Assembly: GCA_030068145.1 (NCBI GenBank)
Contig: JAPJBO010000841.1
Span: forward strand, 1 to 64,000
DNA: 64,000 bases
Reading direction: 5' to 3'
Origin: Diplonema papillatum
Taxonomy: Eukaryota; Euglenozoa; Diplonemea; Diplonemida; Diplonemidae
Shown: positions 30,098-39,857 of the stretch, piece after piece
How positions within the stretch are numbered: position 1 is the stretch's first letter
How the letters are laid out: each line of letters begins with the position of its first letter
Notes under the pieces: generated by a model
What the model was told of the DNA's origin: nothing
What the model saw: only the letters and a program-made list of their open reading frames with translations
The model's database searches: none
Position numbers and translations under genes: made by a program

Positions 30098-33000
30098 GCG
30101 GACCCGTTTTAACGTGGTGCCTTCCTGTACGAGAGACGTCCACGCTTCTTCCGGTTTCACGTTACTGCAGATGCTCCCCCAGGCTGTGCGTGGGGGTCTG
30201 TGTTTTTCTGTGGGTGATGCCTTTGGCAGCAATGCACGATCTCCAGGCCGCCCGCTGTGCAATCACCGCAGCGTCCCAATCTGTGGGCAGGGCAGAAGAG
30301 CATTCGTGGTCGCAGGCCGTCCCCCTCACGGTGGTGCTGTTTGAACCGGCAACAGGTTTCCGCCGGCAAACGCTTCTTTGTACAGTCCTTGCAGCGTGGT
30401 TTCCGGTGTTGCACACATATTTCTCCAGGGCGGGATGTGTTCACCGCGTCTTCCGGTGCCTTCTTGGGTGGTGACCCTCTGCGAGGTCCAGCGCCTGTTA
30501 CTCTCTCTACCATCTCCACTCTCTGTTTCCAGTTAGTCTTTCCTTGTTCCCATCCTGCAGGGTAGGCTTTCTCCGGCAGATAGGTTGCCGCCCACGTCAG
30601 GTGCTGCGGGTACAAGTTGGTCTCCGCCTGCGCTGTGCCCATCTTCTGCACATGTTCCCGTATGCCTAGGATCACCTCGTCCGTCTCATCCGAAAGTTGC
30701 GCCCGCCGCGACGCTCCCCTTACAACTGATCCTCCGACGGCAGTTAAGATCGTTGTTGTTGCTTCGTGGCCACTGAACCACTGTCGTCCAGTTACCTTCT
30801 TGAATGCTGAGCCTAACTCAATTAGGCTCATCGCTTTTCCGAGTGCGGAGGCACGGAAGGACTGCAGCTCCGCTTCCTGCTGCTCCCGCGTTGGTCGTTG
30901 GCCTTGCACGAGGTCCATTGCCGCGTTGCTCAGAGCATCCGCATCGGTGTTTTGCTCGCGCTTCACGTGTTCTACCCGCAGGGAAAGCCGCTGTCGCAGG
31001 GCCACTATTTTTGCCACCGCTCGCGTCAGCAATGGCTTCAAGTCTTCTGAACACGCCAATTGCCGCGTGGTTTGCCCGACTACCAGCGCCGAGTCTCCGC
31101 GAATTACACACTGCGCTCCTTCCGTTCCTTCAGCATCCTCCAGGAGCTGCAGCCCCGCGAGAAATCCCTCGTACTCGGCCACGTTGTTACTGCGCACGTT
31201 TGGCAGCGGGAGCACTATTTGTGCGTACTTGACGCCCTCCTTGTACAGTACCGCTCCTGCGCCCGCCACGGCAAAGGCAGTCCCGTTGGCCCTCGCTCCT
31301 CCGTCAAAGTAGATTGCAACATCGCAACTAGCTGCGGCGTCTTCTGGCAGAGTCTGTCGTGCTGTTGTGGCCTTCTTCGTGTGTTGTGGCACCGCCGTGT
31401 AGTATCTACTTTTGAGCGTTGGGAGGCGGCGTCCGGTGCGCAACTCGAAGTCCACCGCCAACTCCACAAAGCTTACCCCGAGTTCGTGCCCCGGCGGCGC
31501 CCATTTCAATTCCCTCAGCCAATCCGTGAACGCCATCCACATCTCCGGGCCGTACTTCCACTGGGTGAGTACTGCCGAAGGCGCAACGTCCGGCACAGCC
31601 AGTTTGTGTGGTTCTGCTGGTTTCCATCGTCGCGGATACTCAAGCGTTCGGTGGTGCCGTGTAGACCTGTCCAGCATGTCATCTGCCCCTTGACGTGCAG
31701 ACAGCACCTCCACGAAGTAAAAGTGCAGTTTCTCAAGCAGCTGAAGCCTCTTTCCCTGTTCGGTGGGTAAGAGATTCGGGTCGTGGAAAGCGGGAGCCAC
31801 CCCGCACAACCGTAAGCATGGCGGCCACCTGTGTTGCACGGTTCTTAGCTCCCCGTACTTTGAGCGTATTGTCTCCCAGGCGGGGCATTCCCAAAACAGG
31901 TGTTCCACCGTCTCCGGGACCTGTGTGTCACAGTAAGGGCACTCGCTTGCGTTTAGTCCTGTTCGTCCCGTGACCGGCGTGGCTCCTGCGATTACCGATC
32001 TCAGCAGACCGGCCTGGTACGCGGTGAGTGGTGAGTTCCGCATTTCCAGAACGTGCCTCGTTGCTGCGAAATCGACTCCGCCCTGGACGCCTCCATAGTC
32101 ATTTCCCCTCCTTGTCGCCAGTCGCGCCATTTCCCGCAAACGCAGGGCATGTCTCAAGTCATGTTGCAGGAGGCGCGAATTACCCAGGACCGCTGCATCA
32201 TGCACGACTCCTTCTCCTACCTCATTCACGTACGCGACGCTTGTCGGGGTCACCCACCTCCACTGGAGTACGTTGAGCGCTTCTTTCAGGAAAGCGAAGG
32301 GCCCATGTAGCCTTGCCAGTTCGTCGTTGTGGGCCCATGCTGTTTCCGCCAACGCTCGGGCGTAGTCCCACTTTTGGACCTGTTCGGCCCAGGTTGTGAC
32401 TCTCCTGTAGGCCGGTACGACTCCCGGGTCCAGCCTGTGCCCGTGGTGTAGGATGTGTAGCACTGCTTCCTGAGCTCGTCGTGGCGGCCCCGTCCATACC
32501 GCCTCCGTAAATCCCCTTCTCAAGCGGTCGACTTCCCCTTTGCCAATCGCCGTTACGGCTGCACCGTAGAACCTCTTTGCCCCTGCTGTCATGCTTACGG
32601 CAAGGTCTCGCGCACTAGCCGGTAGCGGGAGGCAGGCCGCTCTCTTCAACACTGTCTCGGCCATCGCGTTTCGCTGCGCCACCCGCTTTGACGGTCGGAG
32701 CGGCTTGCTCGGTTCAACTTGCTTCGTCGTGAGCATTACTCCAAGTACGTCAAAGGTTGTTCGCCTTGCTATCGTCTCCGGCTGTACGTCCGCCTCTTCG
32801 TTCCCTTTGCTCTCGGCGTACACTATCTGCTCCGGAGCGTCCCGCGCAGTTGTGAACCACAGGGACTTCGACTGCGTACACACCTTCATTCCTGTCAGCC
32901 CCGCAAATGTTCCTGACCTCTTGGCTGCCTCTTGCAGCTTCGCGAGGCTCTTCATCAACGCGTAAACGTCATCAACGTAAGACAACGGAATGGTCGCCTC

Positions 33001-33664
33001 GATGTCTGCTACGTGCCGCATCCAGACACTGATAAGAACGTTTATCAGTATCACGCTCAATGGACACCCCTGCATAATTCCATTAGTCGGTACGAAGCCT
33101 TCTCCGACCACGGCTCCAATTCGGAAATGGCGCTGCATGCTGGAGTAGGCCGCTCGCAGAGTTCTCAGCACTGTTGGGTGGAACCCGAGCTCCTCCGCTA
33201 GCCGGAAGGCGATATCTATCGGCACCGAGTCGAAGCACTTCTTAAAGTCCAGCCCAAGACCGTAGAGGGGATCCCCCGTCACGTGCGCCTGCTCTATGAG
33301 ACCTGCGAGGTGCCAGACTAGGTCGTCCGTCCCATGTTTTTTCCGGCACCCGTGCAGCCCGCTGGGCGCTACCTTATCCATCCATTCCAAGGCCTCTTGT
33401 GCACGGATCGCCGCCCAGACTCTGTACAGTACCGGTGTGACAGATATTGGCCGCTGCGATAGCGGGTCTCCTGTGCTCTCGGGCTTCGGCAAGAGGTGCA
33501 GAATCGCGTGCATCAGTTGTTCTGGCCATTGCCCCTCGCTCTCGACTCGGTTCATCGCTTCAGCCATTAGTTGCAGGACTTCGGCGGGTAGTTGTCGTAG
33601 CTCGAAGACACGCCACGCGTGCAGTCCGGGCGAAGAGGTCGTCTTCATTCGCTTGAGTGCTGCG

Positions 33665-33666
<2 letters not shown>
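30097..33666 (-). mobile_element. LINE B: 5'-truncated LINE with RT, RNase H and Cys/His modules, (CA)n tail
   Basis: The element lies on the minus strand between two (GT)n tracts (30017-30096 at its 3' side, 33667-33696 at its 5' side). It begins inside the RT, so the endonuclease and anything upstream are missing, and it ends with a short 3' UTR terminating GTTAAAACGGGTCCGCAA and (CA)n. The RT, zinc knuckle and Cys/His modules are relatives of those in LINE A. The single intact ORF suggests a young copy. Confidence 0.88.
30157..33648 (-). CDS. LINE B ORF: RT - zinc knuckle - RNase H - two Cys/His modules, 1163 residues
   Basis: Residues 1-290 are the RT palm and thumb: L-D-F-K-K-C-F-D (motif A), N-G-I-M-Q-G-C-P-L-S-V (motif B), Y224-V-D-D (motif C). 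A zinc knuckle starts at C570 (C-P-Y-C...H-L-F-W-E-C). RNase H spans about 775-905, with D782 in Y-F-D-G-G-A, then N-V-A-E-Y-E, R-G-D-S-A-L and a late N-T-D-A-D-A-L. Residues about 1078-1145 hold two modules C-V-Q-H...C-C-R-F-K-Q-H-H and C-P-A-H...C-C-Q-R-H-H (30214-30417). A short motif occurs before and after RNase H (F-V-E-L-A-V-D-F-E-L-R-T-G and L-I-E-L-G-S-A-F-K-K-V-T-G). RNase H removes the RNA strand of the hybrid. The start codon is only the first ATG after the truncation, not a true start. Confidence 0.92.
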   Translation of the reverse strand: MKTTSSPGLHAWRVFELRQLPAEVLQLMAEAMNRVESEGQWPEQLMHAILHLLPKPESTGDPLSQRPISVTPVLYRVWAAIRAQEALEWMDKVAPSGLHGCRKKHGTDDLVWHLAGLIEQAHVTGDPLYGLGLDFKKCFDSVPIDIAFRLAEELGFHPTVLRTLRAAYSSMQRHFRIGAVVGEGFVPTNGIMQGCPLSVILINVLISVWMRHVADIEATIPLSYVDDVYALMKSLAKLQEAAKRSGTFAGLTGMKVCTQSKSLWFTTARDAPEQIVYAESKGNEEADVQPETIARRTTFDVLGVMLTTKQVEPSKPLRPSKRVAQRNAMAETVLKRAACLPLPASARDLAVSMTAGAKRFYGAAVTAIGKGEVDRLRRGFTEAVWTGPPRRAQEAVLHILHHGHRLDPGVVPAYRRVTTWAEQVQKWDYARALAETAWAHNDELARLHGPFAFLKEALNVLQWRWVTPTSVAYVNEVGEGVVHDAAVLGNSRLLQHDLRHALRLREMARLATRRGNDYGGVQGGVDFAATRHVLEMRNSPLTAYQAGLLRSVIAGATPVTGRTGLNASECPYCDTQVPETVEHLFWECPAWETIRSKYGELRTVQHRWPPCLRLCGVAPAFHDPNLLPTEQGKRLQLLEKLHFYFVEVLSARQGADDMLDRSTRHHRTLEYPRRWKPAEPHKLAVPDVAPSAVLTQWKYGPEMWMAFTDWLRELKWAPPGHELGVSFVELAVDFELRTGRRLPTLKSRYYTAVPQHTKKATTARQTLPEDAAASCDVAIYFDGGARANGTAFAVAGAGAVLYKEGVKYAQIVLPLPNVRSNNVAEYEGFLAGLQLLEDAEGTEGAQCVIRGDSALVVGQTTRQLACSEDLKPLLTRAVAKIVALRQRLSLRVEHVKREQNTDADALSNAAMDLVQGQRPTREQQEAELQSFRASALGKAMSLIELGSAFKKVTGRQWFSGHEATTTILTAVGGSVVRGASRRAQLSDETDEVILGIREHVQKMGTAQAETNLYPQHLTWAATYLPEKAYPAGWEQGKTNWKQRVEMVERVTGAGPRRGSPPKKAPEDAVNTSRPGEICVQHRKPRCKDCTKKRLPAETCCRFKQHHREGDGLRPRMLFCPAHRLGRCGDCTAGGLEIVHCCQRHHPQKNTDPHAQPGGASAVT

Positions 33667-33696
<30 letters not shown>
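33667..33696. repeat. (GT)n tract between two LINE pieces
   Basis: Thirty bases of GT; the minus-strand (CA)n tail of the piece at 33697-33832 and at the same time the exact upstream border of LINE B. Confidence 0.9.
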
Positions 33697-33832
33697 TGCG
33701 GACCCGTTTTAACGTGGTGCCTCCCTTCACGAAAGTACGACCACGCTCAGTTATGGCTAGGTAACGGCCGATGCACCCCCGGGCTGGGAGTGGGGGTCTC
33801 TGTTCGCTCTTCTGTTTGCATGGTGCTTCGGG
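33697..33832 (-). mobile_element. LINE 3' fragment C2 with (CA)n tail
   Basis: The minus strand ends GTTAAAACGGGTCCGCAA and (CA)n, with the same 3' UTR wording as at 29967-30016. It is non-coding and bordered on its other side by a second, imperfect GT tract. Confidence 0.75.
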
Positions 33833-33858
33833 CATGTGTGTGAGTGCGTGTGCGTGTT

Positions 33859-34051
33859 GTAGACCTGTTTTAATGGTGCAGTTTATACTGGCAACAGGTC
33901 TCCGCTGGCAGGCGCTTCTTCGCACATCCCTTGCATCGGGGCTTCCTATGTAGCGCGCATATTTCGCCGGGGCGAGCCGTGTTCACCGCGTCCTCCGGGG
34001 CCTTCTTCGGTCGCGACCCTCTGCACGCTCCTGCACCCAGAACCTTGTCTA
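33859..34051 (-). mobile_element. LINE 3' fragment C1, diverged, with one Cys/His module
   Basis: The minus strand encodes C-A-L-H-R-K-P-R-C-K-G-C...E-T-C-C-Q-Y-K-L-H-H, one complete Cys/His module, then TTAAAACAGGTCTACAA and an imperfect CA tail at 33833-33858. It is a diverged relative of LINE B cut on both sides by GT tracts. Confidence 0.75.
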
Positions 34052-34093
34052 TGTGTGTGTGTATGTGTGTGTGTGTGCGCGTGTGTGCGTGCG
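34052..34093. repeat. GT-rich microsatellite
   Basis: GT with a few A and C interruptions; the (CA)n tail of LINE D on the minus strand and the 5' border of fragment C1. Confidence 0.85.
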
Positions 34094-34690
34094 TTGCGGA
34101 CCCGTTTTAACGTGGTGCCTTCCTGTACGAGAGACGTCCACGCTTCTTCCGGTCTCACGTTACCGCAGATGCTCCCCCAGGCTGTGCGTGGGGGTCGGTG
34201 TTTTTCTGTGGGTGTTGCCTTTGGCAGCAATGCACGATCTCCAGGCCGTCCGCTGTGCAATCACCGCAGCGTCCCAATCTGTGGGCAGGGCAGAAGAGCA
34301 TCCGTGGTCGCAGGCCGTCCCCCTCAGGTTTCCGCTGTTGTTGGTGGTGTTTCTTGAACCGGCAACAGGTTTCCGGCAAACGCTTCTTTGTACAGTCCTT
34401 GCAGCGTGGTTTCCGGTGTTGCACACATATTTCTCCAGGGCGGGATGTGTTCACCGCGTCTTCCGGTGCTTTCTTGGGTGACCCTCTGCGAGGTCCAGCG
34501 CCTGTTACTCTCTCTACCATCTCCACTCTCTTAGTCTTTCCTTGTTCCCATCCTGCAGGGTAGGCTTTCTCCGGCAGATAGGTTGCCGCCCACGTCAGGT
34601 GCTGCGGAGTTGGTCTCCGCCTGCGCTGTGCCCATCTTCTGCAGATGTTCTCGTATGCCTAGGATCACCTGAAGACGGACGAGGTGATCC
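34094..34690 (-). mobile_element. LINE D: 5'-truncated near-copy of the LINE B 3' end
   Basis: On the minus strand it encodes the same C-terminal region as LINE B with two Cys/His modules and small indels, then the same 3' UTR and (CA)n. Its 5' end shows a short inverted duplication: GGATCACCT at 34662-34670 is followed by GACGGACGAGGTGATCC, the reverse complement of the sequence expected from LINE B. This looks like a twin-priming type of 5' inversion. Another GT tract (34691-34715) borders it. Confidence 0.8.
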
Positions 34691-34715
34691 TGTGTGCGTG
34701 TGTGTATGTGTGTGT
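34691..34715. repeat. GT-rich tract at the 5' border of LINE D
   Basis: TGTGTGCGTGTGTGTATGTG sequence; LINE D therefore has GT repeats on both sides. Confidence 0.8.
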
Positions 34716-34835
34716 AGATCCCGAGAGCCACGGCGAAATAAATTATCCCCGCAGTTGCCGCAAACCGGGCAGTGCGCGTGGAGTCCAGTCGGAGTTAAAG
34801 CTTTTCCGGCGCGGGTTTGCTCGCGTTTTTTTGGT

Positions 34836-34920
34836 TATGGCGCTTTTCGGGTGCGACTCGGGCACACCCTCTTTAGCTCCTTCCGAGGCTGGACCTCACC
34901 GTGTGGAGCGGCCTCAACAG
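34836..34920 (-). repeat. Foldback-family repeat FB, partial copy
   Basis: The complement reads TCCAGCCTCGGAAGGAGCTA and AGAGGGTGTGCCCGAGTC, matching the copies at 39468, 43966 and 59921. Confidence 0.65.
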
Positions 34921-35025
34921 GTTGCACGTTTCGCACCGCCGCCTGACCACCTCACCCCTCCCATTCAACTCCCCCCCTCCGCAACTTTTCGTGTTGTGCG
35001 TTTCCCCCTCGTTTTCCGGGTTACC

Positions 35026-35330
35026 GTAATTGGTTTAATGTTGCACCGGGTAAAACCTCCTCCCAGGTTTTACCCGGTTCGGCATTTTTTTTTTCGGGGT
35101 TTGCGACTTTGCGTACTTTGCAGAACATCGCAACCCTGGTGCTTGCCCGCGCCTTGGGGTGCTCAATACTCAGCTCGACCCCTAAATGCTGCTGTCATAG
35201 GAGGCTGCAGGACCACCACTGGTGCAGTCACCCAGGAGATTACCTGGGAGACCCCCCGGGTGTCCCGGGTTTACCCGGTCGGTCATTTACCCGTTCCAGC
35301 TCTAGTCCAGTTCAACATTATTCCAATTAC
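35026..35330. mobile_element. Foldback element with GTAATTGG ends
   Basis: Inverted ends GTAATTGG and CCAATTAC, with an inner hairpin of 14-bp arms ACCGGGTAAAACCT and AGGTTTTACCCGGT. It shares its right part (CCAGTTCAACATTATTCCAA) with the copy at 39072-39205. It is a non-coding MITE-like element. Confidence 0.65.
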
Positions 35331-36756
35331 GGCAGATTGTTCTGCTCGCCTGACCGACAACAGAGGGGGAAGGGTCCATTTGTCTCCCCAACAAGTTGTC
35401 GTCAGAGTCAGAAAAATCGATCGCTGAAAGCGTATCTTTGCGGAAGCCGTGCAAACCGTGCTCCTAGGCGCACAAACAACAAAAAACCGTTTGTCAAACC
35501 GGCACTCACCGGCTTGCGAAAAAAAAAAAAAAAATTCCCGTCTCTCAGTACACAGCGGCCGACGCAGCGTATCTTGCAGGGGTCTTTGCCTCGAAGGGCA
35601 GCTCGGTGTTGGGGACAACAGTAAATAGCGACCGAAGCCGCAATGCCCACAGCACACCAAGTCATTCTTTTTTGTGTTTCCCCCCCTTCCTCGTATCCCA
35701 CAGCCTCCGTGGAGCAACCAGTATATGTGGTAGAAGTTTGCCGCATACTCCCGCGATCACCTTCGTCCGAATACTATGAACATAGACTACGCCTGCAAAC
35801 GAAGCCCCTGTCCCTACAGGCATGCTAAGAAATTACTGGCACCTGCCAGACGCAAGTCATCAACTTGCACGTTGATTCCGTCCCTGCCGTTTGCACACCG
35901 CCAGTCGGTGCTGCCGATTGGCCGTGGGGTACAGCTTGGGATCAAGTTCATAGCGCTTTCATCCAAGCAATGTTTCTCTGCCAGAGGAAGCAAACTCTCA
36001 CCATGGTCACTGTAGGTTCAAAAATATGGCAGGCCTATCGATCTCAACGCGAGCTTTGCAGCCGCGCAAACAAGAAGAGTGCACAAGGCTCTACGGGAAA
36101 CTCATCGAACACTAACTTCATTCTGGTAATTTCCTTCCTTGTTGCTAGCTGGTGGTTAGTGCTGTGTACCCAGTAGGAGTACCTGGGACCTCGGAGGATA
36201 TACTAACATACGACGCTGTATCCCTGGTACAGTTCCTGTACCATATACGGGGTAGAGCTCCTCCTACACATACTGATGGGATCTAGCAACCGTGCACGCA
36301 CCACACGTAGCACCATTCGTGCCCATTACGGAGCGGCAGTCGCTCAGGGCAAGCGCGACGGCTTGGAGAACCTTACAAACTCGACATACACGCGCCTTCA
36401 GCAACGAAGTGTTGCAGAACAAAGAAAAAGCGCGGAGTATTAATATCTAGCTAAGACTCCGAGTGCTGCTACCCCCGCTTCGGTTGTCGACCGGCTCTGT
36501 GTGTACTCACCGGATGTCAGACGGTCTTCAGCTAGCTGCTCCGTCAGGTCAGATAACGACCGTGCAGCAGCAAGTGAAGCGCAGAATCCCTCCCAACGCA
36601 ACTGAAAAATTTGGCTTCCTTCTCTCTCTCTCTCTCTTCGAGACGCGAAAGATTGTGTTCAAAAACGATCAACAAACAATTCGAGAAGGTTCTTCGCCGG
36701 ATCGTCTTGTCTTGGAGTCGGCGTTGAAAGCGGCTGGCCGCGGACACCTTTTTGCC

Positions 36757-37012
36757 CAGTCCGGCGTTTGTGCAAACCCGAACCTTTTTGTCCAGTCCGG
36801 CGTTTGTGCAAACCCGAACCTTTTGCCAGTCCGGCATTTGTGCAACCCGAGCCGTTTTGCCCAGTCCGGCGTTTGTGCAAACCCGAACCTTTTTGCCGGT
36901 CCGGCGTTTGTCCAACCCGAATCGTTTTGCTCAGCCTGGCGTTGGTGCAAATCCGCACTTTTTGCCCAGTCCGGCGGTTGTGCAAACCCGAATCTTTTTG
37001 CCCAGTCCGGTG
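36757..37012. repeat. 33-36 bp minisatellite, about eight divergent units
   Basis: The unit is CAGTCCGGCGTTTGTGCAAA plus CCCGAACCTTTTTG. Units differ by point changes and one- to three-base indels, so this is older than the 24-kb array. It gives rise to spurious C-rich or Thr/Pro-rich open frames on both strands. Confidence 0.9.
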
Positions 37013-37968
37013 TGGAGCCTCTGGTCGGGTCTCCTAGAAGGCTGGCTTACCGGCCTGTGGTCCTAAAATGCTCGGGAAATTCAAAATAACTGGTCGGATG
37101 CTCGTTTAGGCTGAAATAATGGCTGCAGAATGCAAAACCAAGACAGAATCACCTCCCACAAGGCAATTCCTTAAGGAAAACATCAGAAAACCCAAGCGGG
37201 GCGTCCCCAGAAATCCAAAACTCGGAACCTACCACTCAGGAGCCGTAGTTAAAGTGTGCACGTGTGTCTACATCCCTTTCACTACCCGACTCCCAGCCTC
37301 AATGGTCAACCGAAGACCCTAAAACACCGAACCTTTAAACCACAGCAAACGCTGATAAGTTAAAGCCGAAGAAAATAGGAAAACAATAAAGTAAAACAGT
37401 ATTCAACCGCCTCTGAGTGGTCCATGTGCGTTGGGAGGAGGGATACTAGAAGTTATACACGCGCGCCGTGCGCAGTGGTTTTGGGGCAGGGTGATACGCG
37501 AGTGGTCTTGAGGTCGGTCCATCACTCAAGGCACCGGAGTCCAGTGCGTGCGCCCAACTGTGATGCCAAGCAGTCTTTTTGGTCCTGGCATTCTTTGCAG
37601 TGTTTTGCGAAGCCTAAGAAGGCGTAGGCAGCGTGTTTAGTGGTTGCTCAGAATTCCTAACCCGAAGGAATCGACTGCCTCTAGGGGTCTAGCGCTTGCT
37701 GTCGTTGTTGTGCCGAAGGGTAAAATAAAGGGAGCAGAACGAATCGCCGTCTGAGTTCGAACCAGTACTCCGACCGCAAGACTGTGCACCTCTTGTGAAT
37801 AGCACTCGAACAAGTACCCCGACAGATAGCCTGTGCACTTCTTGCGAATAGTTTCGGGAGTAAACTCGGCTGGTTCGCAAAGAACGAAAAATACTCGAGG
37901 GACTGCCTTGTGCTCATTTCGAAGGAGGCTAGAGGGGGAGAAACCAGTACAACTACAAAGTGGGTCTT

Positions 37969-38117
37969 TTTTGTTGAACGCTTACGCCCGCCACTAAACC
38001 CAGCTTTACCTGTGTTTCGTGGGGGCTACAGCACATTTACCTCCTTTGATCTATCGCAACTGGCAGTCTCCTCGAGCATTTCTTACAAAGCAGGTGCTTA
38101 TACAAAAAAAACCATGG
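37969..38117 (-). repeat. Dispersed repeat R6, copy 2
   Basis: Reverse complement of 17587-17735 with few differences. Non-coding. Confidence 0.75.
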
Positions 38118-38835
38118 TTAGAGTTCCGAGCGGTGTCCGAGAGAGCCGCCCACAGCATCTTTCTTTACTTCAGCCCGCCATGACTTTCTCGACACGTCAG
38201 ACACGTTGGCGACCCTGTTGACCATGTCGGCAGGCCCCAGAGGACGCAGTCGCTTTTGAAGGGTTGACCCTTGATACGTGTCACTTGAAAGGGTTGCCCA
38301 CTGGAAAGCACAGCCTTCGTTTGGTAGGGTGTCTTGTGCCGTTGTTGACGAACTCTCCTATGCGCCGCACGCTTTGGCCTCTCGAAAACACTTCCGCTTC
38401 GGAGAGACTTTCGCGCACCGCGAAGTGAATGAGATTCAGATAGGACCTCTCTAAAGATCCTACACGCACCGCCCCCTCTGTTTTCTTTCTCTCTTTATTC
38501 TTCCAAACCAAAAACCCATTAGACGAAGGTCACCCAAGACTCTATTCCGGAGTCTCGAGCGAACACTCACTCTTAAAAAGTCAAATCCCCAGACCATAGA
38601 CCACGAAAGTATGTTCTAGCGCAGCCCAAGATCAGCTAAACAATCAACAAACAAGTCGACGAATAGAACGAAAATGCTAGCCAACCACGAATACCAAACG
38701 CTTCCGCAAGAAAAAAAAAGTCTGACACTTGGTGTCGTTGGGGGGGGAAAACAAAAGACCAGTCTTTGGGGAAGGTGTCCACAAAAGCTGCTAGCACGTG
38801 CTGGTGTTGGGGGGATCGAGTGTACACGGTGGGGA

Positions 38836-38975
38836 CCAGCCTCGAAACTGGGGTTAAAAAGCGTGTGTACCTGAGTCACGTCCGAAAGTGGGTGGACTAC
38901 ACGCGGTCATGGTTAAGCGGGTGTGGCACCACTCCACAGCTTCATCTCCAGCTTCCAAGGCTGGGATCCACGTCC
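38836..38975. mobile_element. Foldback element FB, diverged copy
   Basis: Begins CCAGCCTCGAAACTGG, contains GAGTCACGTCCGAAAGTGGG, and closes with the inverted CCAGCTTCCAAGGCTGG. Stem halves face each other around a short centre. Confidence 0.6.
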
Positions 38976-39071
38976 GTGTGCTGTGGGCTGATTCGTCTTG
39001 TTTCCCCTGTGAAGTGTGCAACGATGGAGCGCAGGGAACAGGTCACTGGCGTTTGGAAAAACGTTGGGCCC

Positions 39072-39205
39072 GTCATTGGATTGGATCATGTTGAACCGGG
39101 TAAAACCTGGGACATCCCCAACAATGATCCTGGGGGTCCCAGGTTTTACCCAGGTCTTCATGTACCTGTTCCAGCTTTAGACCAGTTCAAAATTGTTCCA
39201 ATGAC
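39072..39205. mobile_element. Foldback element with GTCATTGGA ends
   Basis: Inverted ends GTCATTGGA and TCCAATGAC; the inner hairpin has 16-bp perfect arms GGGTAAAACCTGGGAC and GTCCCAGGTTTTACCC. Same family as 35026-35330. Confidence 0.75.
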
Positions 39206-39467
39206 GGTACTCACGGAAAGAAACACGAGAACTGGAGACTCACTCAGGGGAAATTGGCTCTCTGAAGCCTTAAACTACTCTGGAACTGAGCAGCAATCAA
39301 CTCAACCGGCATCCTTGACCGACCCGCGTTTCGTTCTTCGCTCCTAGAGAGCTGGCAGACTAAGGAATCGCGGAATCGCTGGATGTGAGACCTCGGAATA
39401 AAGCAGCACCGGAGAGCCCCCTTCGCGGTTGCTGTTCATTGCGCAACGACACGCGTCTACACGGCGA

Positions 39468-39632
39468 GATCCAGCCTCAGAGGCTGGAGTTAAAGAGGGT
39501 GTGCCCGAGTCACACCCGAAAAGCGGGTGTGCTACAATCAAAACGTGTGTAAATCCACACCGAAAAGCGGGTAACACCCGCTTTCTTAACTCCAGCTTTC
39601 ACTCCAGCTTCTGAGGCTGGACTTCACCATGT
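39468..39632. mobile_element. Foldback element FB, best-preserved copy
   Basis: Left end TCCAGCCTCAGAGGCTGGAG and right end CTTCTGAGGCTGGA are complementary; the inside carries AGAGGGTGTGCCCGAGTCAC and facing AAAGCGGGTG/CACCCGCTTT blocks. It is a non-coding, MITE-like foldback repeat. Confidence 0.75.
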
Positions 39633-39823
39633 AATGAACTGGCGAGTGCAGCGACCTAACCACCGGTGTTTGGAACCCGAGACGTGGGTGAAACCAGAGC
39701 ACTGGAGACGCACTCGGCAGTCCGGCTCTCTGAAACACTCTAGAACTGGGCAGTGGCTTATATATGGGTCTGGTGCTCGGACCAAGTCCGAGCAAGTCGG
39801 AGCATAGGATAATACAGGGGGTC

Positions 39824-39857
39824 TTTTGCGCACCTCAAATGCGCAAAAAAAAAAAAA
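39824..39857 (+). repeat. Hairpin followed by A-run
   Basis: Arms TTTTGCGCA and TGCGCAAAA around CCTCAAA, running directly into 13 A. One of a series with the same form (see 41272, 52977, 53658, 54354, 56268, 57056). Confidence 0.65.

Noticed and set aside
35776-36015. CCCH-like residues (C-K-R-S-P-C-P-Y-R-H)
   Set aside because: Only the last half of a CCCH spacing is present and the rest of the frame is featureless.
36463-37089. Overlapping Pro/Thr/Cys-rich frames on both strands
   Set aside because: They arise from the 33-36 bp minisatellite.
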